From contig OZ251577.1 in NCBI GenBank assembly GCA_965243805.1, positions 372,001 through 436,000 on the forward strand: 64,000 bases of DNA, written 5' to 3'. The notes below the pieces were generated by a model. That model made no database searches, was not told the DNA's origin, and saw only the letters and a program-made list of their open reading frames with translations. The DNA is from CATQHQ01 sp965243805. Its GTDB lineage: Bacteria; Gemmatimonadota; Gemmatimonadetes; Longimicrobiales; Gaopeijiaceae. Positions 56,667-64,000 of this stretch are shown here, in pieces. The position numbers and the translations under genes are program-made. Positions within the stretch are counted from its first letter, which is position 1. Each line of letters opens with the position of its first letter.

Positions 56667-59600
56667 ATGATTCGGTCCAAGATCGCAGCGGCCAACCGCC
56701 ACCGGCTCGCCCACGCGGGCGCGGCCCGCCTGGCCATGGCGGGGGCTCTCGCGCTCCTGGCGTCGCTCCCGGCTTCGGCTTCGGCGCAGTACTTCGGGCG
56801 CAACAAGGTCCAGTACGAGGAGTTCGACTTCAAGGTCCTGACCACGGCCAACTGGGACATCCACTACTACCCAGACGCCGAGGACGCAATCGAGGACATC
56901 GCCCGCCTCGCCGAACGTTGGTACGAGCGCTTCGCCCGGACGTTCCAGCACGAGTTCGACGATCGCAAGCCGCTGGTCATCTACGCCGACCACCCCGACT
57001 TCCAGCAGACCAACACGCTCTCGGGCGCGATCGGCCAGGGCACCGGGGGCGTGACCGAGTCTCTCAAGAACCGGGTGATCATGCCCCTCACCGCTTCCTA
57101 CCAGGAGACGGACAGGATATTGGGGCACGAACTGGTCCACGCGTTCCAGTACAACATCTCCCAGAGCCAGTCCGGCGGCGGGATCATGAACTTGGCCCAG
57201 ATGCCCCTGTGGGTGGTGGAGGGAATGGCCGAGTACCTGTCGATGGGCCGCGACCATCCCCACACCGCCATGTGGCTGCGGGACCACCTGTTGCGAGACG
57301 ACAAGCCGACCCTCAAGGAGATCACGCGCAACCGGAAGTACTTCGCCTACCGCTTCGGCCAGGGGCTCATCTCGTACCTGGGAGGGACCTACGGGGACGA
57401 CGCGGTGCAGGACCTCTTCCGCACCGCGCTGCGCACCGGCTGGGAGGCGGGGATCGAGCAAGTCTTCGGGATGCCCGAGGACACCTTGGCGATGCAGTGG
57501 TGGGACGCCGTGGAGGCGGAGTACAGGCCGCTGATGGCGGGCAAGAGCGACCCCTACGAGACGGGCAACGTGCTGCTGTGCGAGGAGTGCGGCGCCGGGC
57601 GGACCAATATCTCGCCCTCCCTCAGCCCCGACGGGCGCTACATCGTCTTCCAGTCGGAGCGGGACCTGTTCTCCATGGACCTCTTCCTGGCCGAAGTGGA
57701 GACGGGGCGCATCCTCCGGCCCCTTCAGCGGAACCAGACCCCCTACATCGACGGCATCCGCTACGTGGACACCAGCGGCTCATGGTCCCCCGACAGCCGC
57801 AAGCTGGCGTTCGTGATTCTGGCGGGCGGCAACAACCAACTGGCGATCCTGGACGTGGCCAGCGGCAACTTGGAGGACCGGATCGAGATCGAGGAGCTGG
57901 GAGCGATCCAGAACCCGGCGTGGTCGCCCGACGGCAGGCGGATCGCGTTTTCGGGGCTGAAGGGCGGGATCACCGACCTGTACCTGTACGACATCGAGAC
58001 GGGCGGCGTGCAGCAGCTCACCAACGACAAGCACACGGACCTGCATCCGGCGTGGTCGCCCGACGGGCGCACACTGGCCTTCACCTCGGATCGCGGGCCG
58101 GAGACGGACTTCGCCCAGCTGACCTTCAGCAACTACGTCCTGTCGTTCCTGGATGTGGAAACGCTGGAGGTGGAGCCTCTCACGCTCTTCGCCGGCGCCA
58201 AGCATGTGAACCCCGTCTACGATCGGACCGGCGAAGGGCTGTTCTTCGTGTCGGACCCCGACGGATTCCCAGACGTCTTCCACCTGGACTTGACCAGCGG
58301 GGAGATGCTTCGGATCACCCGGGCGGTCACGGGGGTGAGCGGGATCACGATGCTCTCGCCGGCGATCTCCTACTCGCCGCAGCGGGACTTGCTGGCGTTC
58401 TCGGTCTTTCACGAGCGCGGCTACATCGTCAACACCGCCACGCCCGACGAGATCTCCACCTACGTGGACGTGGTGGCCGACGCCGACGCCGAACAGGCCC
58501 ATCCCGGCCGGCTGCTGCCCCCGGGAGCACCTGCCATCCGCAGTCGCGTGGCCGGCTACTTGGACAACCCGTTCACGGGACTCGTCTCCGACGGCGTGTA
58601 CGCCAGCAGCCAGGCGGAGGAGTACGATCCGTCGCTTCAGCTCGACTACGTGGGCCAGCCGACGATCGGGGTCGGAGCCGACGCCTTCGGATCGTACATC
58701 AGCGGCGGCGCCTACGCCTTCTTCAGCGACATGCTGGGCAACCGCTCGCTGGGCGTCACCCTGAACGCCAACGGGACGGTCAAGGACATCGGCGGCCAGG
58801 TCTTCTACCTGAACCAGAAGAAGCGCTGGAACTGGGGCGCGAGCGTGCAGCATACGCCGTACCTGCGCCAGTACTTCGGCTTCGGTCAGAGTTCCTACGA
58901 TATCGTGCGGGAGCGGATCTTCATCGACGCCGCGCGAGGGATGGTGGCCTTTCCGCTCTCGTCCACGCGGCGACTCGAGGGCGGTCTGGGCTTCACGCGC
59001 TACAGCTTCGACCTGGAGCGGGACCGCTACCACGTCGACCCCTGGGGCAGGGTGGTGAACTTCGAGCGGACGGACCTAGACCAGTTCGAGCGGGACGCGC
59101 TGAACTTGGCCTCGGTCTCTCTGGCGTTCGTGGGCGACAACTCGTTCCTCGCGTTCACCAGCCCGGTTCGCGGCCAGCGCTTCCGCCTGGCTGCCGAAGC
59201 GTCCTACGGCACAGTCAACTTCCAGACCTTAACCGCGGACTACCGGCGCTACTTCAACAACGGCGGGCCGGCGACGTTGGCGGTGCGAGGGCTTCACCTG
59301 GGGCGCTACGGGGACATCAAGAGGCTCGACGAGAAGCAGTTGGGACCGTACTTCCTGGGCTACGAAACGCTGATTCGGGGCTACGCGTTCGACTCGTTCG
59401 ACCAGAACCGGGAGTGCTCGGTGCGGAACACGGGCGCCACCTGCCCCGAGATCGACCGGCTGTTCGGACACCGCTTGGGGGTGGTCAACATGGAGCTCCG
59501 CGTGCCCCTGACGGGGATCGAGGAGTTCGGGATGATCAACTTCCCCTACGTGCCCATCGAGCTGACGGCGTTCACCGACGTGGGGTACGCCTGGGACAGC

Positions 59601-59783
59601 GAGCGGCCCGGGGAACTGACTTGGTCGCGGAACTCGGCCCAGCGGATCCCTCTCGTGGCCAGCGGCTTCTCGGCGCGCTTCAACGTTCTGGGCTTCCTGA
59701 TCCTGGAAGGGTACTACGCCTACCCGTGGCAGCGCCCTGAAAAGGGCTGGCACTGGGGCTTCCACGTGGCACCGGGCTGGTAG
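56667..59783 (+). CDS. Secreted peptidase / TolB-like propeller / outer-membrane barrel fusion
   Basis: A 1038-residue protein of three parts. Part one (about residues 40-290) is a zinc peptidase domain with HELVH (154-158) and the third-ligand helix WVVEGMAEYLS (E185). Part two (about 310-620) is a PD40/TolB-like six-bladed propeller with repeats such as SPDGRYIVFQSERD and SPDGRRIAFSGLKG. Part three (about 640-1038) is strand-rich and resembles a BamA/TamA or Bacterial-surface-antigen barrel, with LGYETLIRGY, HRLGVVNMELRVPL and an aromatic C-terminus WGFHVAPGW. The ATG at 56667 has GGAAGG at -9. The fusion suggests a surface-exposed protease carried by its own barrel. Confidence 0.82.
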   Translation: MIRSKIAAANRHRLAHAGAARLAMAGALALLASLPASASAQYFGRNKVQYEEFDFKVLTTANWDIHYYPDAEDAIEDIARLAERWYERFARTFQHEFDDRKPLVIYADHPDFQQTNTLSGAIGQGTGGVTESLKNRVIMPLTASYQETDRILGHELVHAFQYNISQSQSGGGIMNLAQMPLWVVEGMAEYLSMGRDHPHTAMWLRDHLLRDDKPTLKEITRNRKYFAYRFGQGLISYLGGTYGDDAVQDLFRTALRTGWEAGIEQVFGMPEDTLAMQWWDAVEAEYRPLMAGKSDPYETGNVLLCEECGAGRTNISPSLSPDGRYIVFQSERDLFSMDLFLAEVETGRILRPLQRNQTPYIDGIRYVDTSGSWSPDSRKLAFVILAGGNNQLAILDVASGNLEDRIEIEELGAIQNPAWSPDGRRIAFSGLKGGITDLYLYDIETGGVQQLTNDKHTDLHPAWSPDGRTLAFTSDRGPETDFAQLTFSNYVLSFLDVETLEVEPLTLFAGAKHVNPVYDRTGEGLFFVSDPDGFPDVFHLDLTSGEMLRITRAVTGVSGITMLSPAISYSPQRDLLAFSVFHERGYIVNTATPDEISTYVDVVADADAEQAHPGRLLPPGAPAIRSRVAGYLDNPFTGLVSDGVYASSQAEEYDPSLQLDYVGQPTIGVGADAFGSYISGGAYAFFSDMLGNRSLGVTLNANGTVKDIGGQVFYLNQKKRWNWGASVQHTPYLRQYFGFGQSSYDIVRERIFIDAARGMVAFPLSSTRRLEGGLGFTRYSFDLERDRYHVDPWGRVVNFERTDLDQFERDALNLASVSLAFVGDNSFLAFTSPVRGQRFRLAAEASYGTVNFQTLTADYRRYFNNGGPATLAVRGLHLGRYGDIKRLDEKQLGPYFLGYETLIRGYAFDSFDQNRECSVRNTGATCPEIDRLFGHRLGVVNMELRVPLTGIEEFGMINFPYVPIELTAFTDVGYAWDSERPGELTWSRNSAQRIPLVASGFSARFNVLGFLILEGYYAYPWQRPEKGWHWGFHVAPGW

Positions 59784-59793
59784 GAGCGAGCGG

Positions 59794-60762
59794 CTAGAAA
59801 ACGCTGATGCTGATGTAGCGGCCCGGGTTCTCCTTCAGGTCGTCCAGAAGCTCCTTGAGGCTGCCGGCGGCCGCGTTGAGGGAGTGGTACAGGGAGTCGT
59901 TCGTGGAGAGCTGGCCGAGAGTGCCTTCCCCGCGCTCGATCCGCGCCAGCACCGCGTTCAGCGACGACGCCGACTCTTCCAGGGCGCGGGACGCTCGGCT
60001 GGCGCGAGTCAGTGCCGAGTCGGCAGAGGCCAGGGTGCGGCTCCATTCGTCGGCGCCGGTGATTCCCTCCACGTTCTCGGCGGAGCGGTTCAGGCTGGCC
60101 ACCAGGGCGTGCACTTCGCCGACCTGGCTCTCGGTGGCAGCCGCCAGCTGCTCCGCTAGGTCGCGCAGAGACGATACGGCGGAGCCCGCGTCCGCCAGCG
60201 TGGAGTCGGAGAGCAGGGCTTGGATCCGCTCGAGCACGTCGCCGGCGTCGTCGGCCAAGTCGCCCGCCGAATCGAACATTCCCGGCACGGCTGCGCCGGG
60301 CAGCTCGGTCATGGGGTCCAAGGCGTCGGGACCGGGACCGGGGATCACCGAGACCACCGTGCCGCCCAGTATGCCGCCGGAGAGCAGTTCGGAGCGGGAA
60401 CCGGTGGGCACCTGCCACTCTCCCTCGATCTCGAGGGTGACCAGCACGCTGTCGCCTTCCATGGCGAAGCGGTGGATGCGGCCGATGTTGATCCCCCGCA
60501 TCTGGACCGGATCGCCCTTGCGTATCCCCTGGGCATCGTCTACTCGGGTGACCAGCATGTAGCGTCCCCGGAAAGTGGCCGGGCTGGTCATGAGGAAGAG
60601 GACGGTGAAGAAGCTCGCGATCCCCACGATCACGAACACGCCAACCCGGAACTGGCGGGCTCCCGGCGTGGGCGGCACCGCCCGCTGGACTTCTTGGTCG
60701 GAAAGGCGCCGGGCATCCGGTGCAGGCTGGTCGCTCATCTCGTCTCCGTGTTGCTCGTTCAT
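59794..60762 (-). CDS. mlaD: MlaD-type MCE lipid-binding subunit
   Basis: A 322-residue MCE protein of a phospholipid-trafficking ABC system. After a cytoplasmic lead (residues 1-38) there is one membrane helix (VGVFVIVGIASFFTVLFLM). The MCE domain follows (about 62-140), with VDDAQGIRKGDPVQMRGINIGRI, GSRSELLSGGILGGTVVSV and the pore-loop region ALDPMTELPG. The C-terminal 170 residues are helical and coiled-coil-like (LERIQALL, SLRDLAEQLAAATESQ), longer than in E. coli MlaD and closer to Mce-type proteins. It starts at an ATG overlapping the mlaF stop (ATGA). Confidence 0.92.
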   Translation of the reverse strand: MNEQHGDEMSDQPAPDARRLSDQEVQRAVPPTPGARQFRVGVFVIVGIASFFTVLFLMTSPATFRGRYMLVTRVDDAQGIRKGDPVQMRGINIGRIHRFAMEGDSVLVTLEIEGEWQVPTGSRSELLSGGILGGTVVSVIPGPGPDALDPMTELPGAAVPGMFDSAGDLADDAGDVLERIQALLSDSTLADAGSAVSSLRDLAEQLAAATESQVGEVHALVASLNRSAENVEGITGADEWSRTLASADSALTRASRASRALEESASSLNAVLARIERGEGTLGQLSTNDSLYHSLNAAAGSLKELLDDLKENPGRYISISVF

Positions 60763-61532
60763 GTCATGTCCACCACGTCCAGGGCGGCTTCGGCGGCGGC
60801 TCGATCCACGAACGCCCTCACCACCGGGTCGGCGTCGGTGCGGAACGCCTCGGGGGTCCCGCAGAACCGTATGCGGCCGCCTTCCAGCATCGACACGCGG
60901 TCGCACATCCACAGGGCGCCCTCCACGTCGTGGGTGACGATCATCGAGGTCACCCGAAGCTCTTTGGAGAGGGCGGTGATCAGGCGCTCCACCGCAGCCG
61001 TGTTCACAGGGTCCAGGCCGGTGGTGGGCTCGTCCCACAGGAGGATGCTGGGCCGTCCCACGATCGCCCGGGCGATCCCCGCCCGCTTCTTCATCCCTCC
61101 CGAGAGCTCGGCGGGCAGCAGGGAGAGGACCGCGCTCGGGTCCAGGTTGACGAGCTCCAGCGCCTCCCAGACGGCCCGCGCCACCTCGGCCCGACTCATT
61201 CGCCGCAGCCGGTCGGGGGGAAGTCCCATCTCCACGTTCCTGTACACGTCCATGGAGTCGAAGAGGGCCGCGTGCTGGAAGACATAGCCGACCTGCTTGC
61301 GCACCCAGGCCAGCGTCCCGGCACCCCCGAAGTAGACCGAGCGACCGGCCACCTCCACGTCGCCAACGTCGGGCACGACCAGGCCGATCGTGGTCTTGAG
61401 GAGAACGCTCTTGCCGGTTCCCGACGGGCCGAAGAGCGCGAACATCTCCCCCGGCTCCACCTCCAGGTCGACCCCCGCCAGCACGGGGTGGCCGAATGCC
61501 TTGTGGGTGTTGCGGAAGCGGATGACGCTCAC
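60759..61532 (-). CDS. mlaF: MlaF-type ABC transporter ATP-binding protein
   Basis: A 257-residue ATPase of the MlaFEDB lipid transporter. Walker A is GPSGTGKS (residues 35-42), the Q-loop YVFQHAALFDSMDV, the signature LSGGMKKRAGIARA and Walker B ILLWDEPTTGLDP; the H-loop is SMIVTHD. FDSMDVYRNVEMGL is characteristic of Mla/Mkl ATPases. It acts at the cytoplasmic face with MlaE and MlaD, encoded next to it. Confidence 0.95.
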   Translation of the reverse strand: MSVIRFRNTHKAFGHPVLAGVDLEVEPGEMFALFGPSGTGKSVLLKTTIGLVVPDVGDVEVAGRSVYFGGAGTLAWVRKQVGYVFQHAALFDSMDVYRNVEMGLPPDRLRRMSRAEVARAVWEALELVNLDPSAVLSLLPAELSGGMKKRAGIARAIVGRPSILLWDEPTTGLDPVNTAAVERLITALSKELRVTSMIVTHDVEGALWMCDRVSMLEGGRIRFCGTPEAFRTDADPVVRAFVDRAAAEAALDVVDMT

Positions 61533-61587
61533 GGGACGGCGAGCCAGGTCGGCGCCGAAGACGCACCCGCTCCTGCGACAGCCGCGC

Positions 61588-62382
61588 TCATTGCAGGAAG
61601 AGCGGCGGGAACATGGCGTCCAGGATCAGCACGGTCAGCGTCTGGAACATGACCGAAGCCGTGGTGGTGCGTCCCACGCCGGCGGCGCCGCCGGAGGTCC
61701 GGAACCCCATGTGGATGGCGATGACGGGGATGGCGAATCCGAACACCATCGCCTTGCCGAGGGCGTACAGGAGGTCCCACGAGTGCCAGAAGAGGCGGGC
61801 GCCGTAGAAGAAGGTCTCGTAGCTGAGCCCCATGGAGATCTCCGCCGAAATCATCCCGGAGAAGGTGCCTACGACGATCGCCATGCCCACCAGCATGGGG
61901 GTGGCCAGAAGGCCCGCCAGGATTCGGGGTGCGCCCAGGACGACCACGGGGTCGCGGCCCAGGGAGTGGTAGGCGTCGATCTGCTCCGAGACCACCATCG
62001 TGCCCAGTTCGGCGGTGATGCGCGCGCCGACTCGGCCCACCAGCACGACTGCGGTCAGTACCGGTCCCAGCTCCAGGACGATGCTCGTGACCGTAACGCT
62101 TCCCAGCACGTAGAGCGGAATCGTGGAGGTGAACTGGTAGCCGCCCTGCTGGGAGGTGACGATCCCGGAGAGCACTCCCGTGATCAAGACGATGGGGATG
62201 CTCTGGACGCCCATGACGTAGATCTGCCGCACGAACTCCCGGAACGAGAGCTGGAACCGGAGCAGTGCGGCGAAGGTCGCCCATACCAATTGGCCCAGCT
62301 GGCCTGCGTGTCCGGCCCACTCTTCCCACCAGCGGCCCACCGCCTCGAAGGGGCGCCGCACATGGCGGGCAGTTCCCGTCAC
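61588..62382 (-). CDS. mlaE: MlaE-type ABC transporter permease
   Basis: A 264-residue permease of the MlaE family with five to six membrane helices. The conserved segments LELGPVLTAVVLVGRVGARITAELGTMVVSEQIDA and GFRTSGGAAGVGRTTTASVMFQT are both present. The GTG at 62382 overlaps the upstream barrel gene stop (GTGA) and gives the family length; the open frame beyond is a shadow. It forms the membrane core with two MlaF and an MlaD hexamer. Confidence 0.93.
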   Translation of the reverse strand: MTGTARHVRRPFEAVGRWWEEWAGHAGQLGQLVWATFAALLRFQLSFREFVRQIYVMGVQSIPIVLITGVLSGIVTSQQGGYQFTSTIPLYVLGSVTVTSIVLELGPVLTAVVLVGRVGARITAELGTMVVSEQIDAYHSLGRDPVVVLGAPRILAGLLATPMLVGMAIVVGTFSGMISAEISMGLSYETFFYGARLFWHSWDLLYALGKAMVFGFAIPVIAIHMGFRTSGGAAGVGRTTTASVMFQTLTVLILDAMFPPLFLQ

Positions 62383-62987
62383 CGCGCCGCGCTCGGGATG
62401 CCGGGGCCCGGCCTGCGGGGGGCTCGCCGCCGTTCTCTGGGGCCCACCAGCACGCCGACGGAGATCGTCTGACGGTTGGCGTTGCCGCCGATCTGCTGGC
62501 GGAAGGCCCCGAACGGCGTCACCACCGGCACCTGGGGGAACCGAAGCCCCGCGACCAGGCTGAACGCCCATTCGTTGTCGGAGGCGGACGTGGGCGAGTC
62601 GTCGCCTGGATCGAATCCCCGGTAGGCGGCTCCCACCCCGGCGAAGAGGGGACCCGGACCGAAGAGGATTTCGCCTCCGGCCTCGAAGGACCGGCAGCTC
62701 TCGCAGTCCAGGAAGAGGTGGTCGTAGGTTGCGGCGATCGTCAGCCCGTCGCGGAGGAACGTCAGGTCGATCTCGGCGCGCCCTCCCACACCGAAGTCGC
62801 CGCCGACGATCTGGGTCTGGTAGACTCCGTGGCCGCCGATCCGGAACTGGGCTTCGGCGGTGGACGGCTGGGATGCGGCCAGAAGCAGCACCGCTGTCGG
62901 AAGGAAGAGGGACAGCCGCGGACGGTTGCCGAGCACGGGCGCGCCTCCTGAGGTTGGTTGAGCGGGTGACGTTGGAATGTAAGGCAA
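62379..62987 (-). CDS. Small outer-membrane beta-barrel protein
   Basis: A 202-residue protein with a signal peptide (FLPTAVLLLAASQPSTAEAQ) and an eight-strand-like body: GHGVYQTQIVGGDFGVGGRAEIDLTFLRDGLTIAATYDHLF, GEILFGPGPLFAGVGAAY and WAFSLVAGLRFPQ. Two cysteines (CESC) lie in one loop. The tail is basic (RERRRAPRRPGPG). It begins the mla transcript, so it may assist outer-membrane lipid transfer, though that is inference from position. Confidence 0.8.
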   Translation of the reverse strand: MPYIPTSPAQPTSGGAPVLGNRPRLSLFLPTAVLLLAASQPSTAEAQFRIGGHGVYQTQIVGGDFGVGGRAEIDLTFLRDGLTIAATYDHLFLDCESCRSFEAGGEILFGPGPLFAGVGAAYRGFDPGDDSPTSASDNEWAFSLVAGLRFPQVPVVTPFGAFRQQIGGNANRQTISVGVLVGPRERRRAPRRPGPGIPSAAR

Positions 62988-63037
62988 GCCGCAGAGGACG
63001 GACGGAGCGCGGACGAGCGAGAGGAGGCGACGGCGAC

Positions 63038-63601
63038 ATGTTCTTCAACTCCACCTTCATGGTTCCGCTGGCGCTGACGGCGTTGGCGGCTGTCCCTGTC
63101 CAGAGCGGGCCCGGCGGCGTCGCGGCGTTGGGCGGTCCCGGCGCGCCTGCTCACCCCTTCCGGCTGTCGGTGGCGGATGTGGTGGTCGTAGGCGATTCGA
63201 TGGAGGTGCGCATCCGCTTCTTCTGGGACGACTTGCAGATCGCCGTCATGGAGAGGGAGTCGGACATGGAGTTCCGCTTGGCGGAGACGCCCGATGTGGA
63301 CGCTGTGGTGGCGCGCTACATCAACGACATGCTGCTCTTCCAGGCCGGGGCGGCACCGCTGACGGGTGTGCTGGCGGAGCGAGGGGTCGAGGACGCTCGG
63401 CGCGCCGACGAGGTGATGTGGTGGTACCGACTGAAGTACGCGCTGCCCCCTGGGACCGAGCGGGTCGGGATCCGCAACCGGGTCCTCTTCAACGTATTCG
63501 AGGACCAGCGCAACTTGGTCCACCTGAAGACGCGGCGCGGTCGGGAGCGGAGCTACTACTTCACCTGGGACGACGACCAGGTCGCCGTGCCGCTGGGTTG
63601 A
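63038..63601 (+). CDS. DUF6702 family protein
   Basis: A 187-residue exported protein. GAGGAGG lies upstream of the ATG. After a signal peptide (about residues 1-37), the body fits the DUF6702 layout: HPFRLSVADVVVVGDSMEVRIRFFWDDLQ, a helical section, then DEVMWWYRLKYALPPGTERVGIRNRVLFNVFEDQRNLVHL. Family members usually have the opening HP-F-x-S-x-x-(D/E) strand seen here. No catalytic residues are known. It is divergent from the mla run. Confidence 0.82.
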   Translation: MFFNSTFMVPLALTALAAVPVQSGPGGVAALGGPGAPAHPFRLSVADVVVVGDSMEVRIRFFWDDLQIAVMERESDMEFRLAETPDVDAVVARYINDMLLFQAGAAPLTGVLAERGVEDARRADEVMWWYRLKYALPPGTERVGIRNRVLFNVFEDQRNLVHLKTRRGRERSYYFTWDDDQVAVPLG

Positions 63602-63608
63602 GGCCAGG

Positions 63609-64000
63609 CTAGCGCGACAGGGTCCCGTGCCGGCGAGGCTGGGGTCGGGGTCGGGAGAGGGGCCGAGGCCGGGAGTCGTCGTCTTCCTCGACGGTCTTCC
63701 AGAAGGCGATTCCGCCGGCCTGCTGCCCCACGGCCACATCGGCGATCCGCTCCAAGGTGGAGAGATCGAAGACGTCCACCTTGCCGGGCTCGGCACCCAC
63801 GCCTTCCACCGACACGAAGGCGTACCGTCCGTCGGGGCTGATCGTCACACCGTGGGCCACGCTCGTGGAGGTGGGAACGACGGCCAGCGAACGGCCTGTC
63901 GCCAAGTCGAAGAACTGGACCGCCGCCCCCTGCTTGAGGGTCGCCACCAGGAGGTCGGAATCCGGCGCCAGCGCCAAGTTGTAGGGGCCGGAACCAGTCT
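63609..64000 (-). CDS. YVTN-type beta-propeller protein, 5' end outside window
   Basis: The last 130 codons of a propeller protein. Readable blades contain GPYNLALAPDSDLLVATLKQGAAVQFFDLATG and HGVTISPDGRYAFVSVEGVGAEPGKVDVFDLST, a YVTN/YncE pattern. The tail is an Arg/Pro repeat (RPRPLSRPRPQPRR) and is not propeller. The start lies beyond base 64000. It is convergent with the DUF6702 gene, 7 bp apart. Confidence 0.85.
   Translation of the reverse strand, partial: TGSGPYNLALAPDSDLLVATLKQGAAVQFFDLATGRSLAVVPTSTSVAHGVTISPDGRYAFVSVEGVGAEPGKVDVFDLSTLERIADVAVGQQAGGIAFWKTVEEDDDSRPRPLSRPRPQPRRHGTLSR

Overview
The window is a GC-rich chromosomal segment from a diderm bacterium. An LPS route (rfaE1, rfaE2, lpxH, lptE), an MlaFED lipid-transport system, a SusC/SusD pair, a sortilin-like propeller enzyme and a peptidase/TolB-propeller/beta-barrel fusion are the kind of gene set I would expect from Gemmatimonadota, perhaps an uncultivated marine or host-associated lineage. 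That placement is inference: no rRNA or marker phylogeny is available here. The segment also encodes a tRNA-Sec and a tRNA-Pro(UGG).

Layout. 1-5225 (+): the end of an ammonium transporter, then a tightly coupled trio (circularly permuted ATP-grasp, alpha-E protein, transglutaminase) and a TorF-like porin. 5245-6705: tRNA-Pro and a DUF4105 membrane protein, followed by a repeat-rich convergent spacer. 6945-16646 (-): one long run of genes, a ten-gene Mrp-type cation/proton antiporter-like operon (E-F-G-MbhD/E-B-C-D-D-x-D), then a HemC-fold pseudoenzyme, rfaE2 and rdgB. 16752-22246: envelope genes (lptE, a lipoprotein, lpxH, DUF5683, a diacylglycerol-kinase-family protein, a PlsC-like acyltransferase) with selC among them. 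22471-25939 (+): deoC and an ALDH16-type double aldehyde dehydrogenase. 25940-26701: a lower-GC insert with DUF2335. 26739-33833: an FkbH/ACP/deacetylase/acyltransferase/YfhO surface-modification locus. 33839-36379: McrBC with an EVE-like reader domain. 36459-43508: a lipoprotein, the large propeller protein, a P450, a hendecad coiled-coil protein, small envelope proteins and a previously easy-to-miss 57-codon gene. 43590-46620: an insertion-sequence graveyard (IS21 and IS3 remnants, a 20-base C run) and a low-GC M50 protease. 46786-51986: the SusCD locus. 52095-56431: RidA, a long repeat coiled-coil membrane protein, rfaE1 and a BNR-type protein. 56667-64000: the peptidase-propeller-barrel fusion, mlaD-mlaF-mlaE, a small barrel protein, DUF6702 and a truncated YVTN propeller.

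Functional threads. Envelope construction dominates: heptose activation is split between rfaE1 and rfaE2 at opposite ends of the window, with lipid A (lpxH), LPS export (lptE) and phospholipid trafficking (mla) in between. A second thread is ion homeostasis (the Mrp-like complex and Amt). Three stretches look acquired by lower GC or mobile-element debris: 25940-26700, 33839-36380 and 43590-46620.

A window-wide peculiarity is the abundance of short (15-27 bp) direct repeats present in two to four copies, usually in multiples of three inside genes and often in linker or signal-peptide regions. The items I would follow first are the catalytically stripped HemC paralogue, the three-D-subunit Mrp-like complex, the FkbH/ACP/YfhO locus, the hendecad-repeat proteins and tRNA-Sec.
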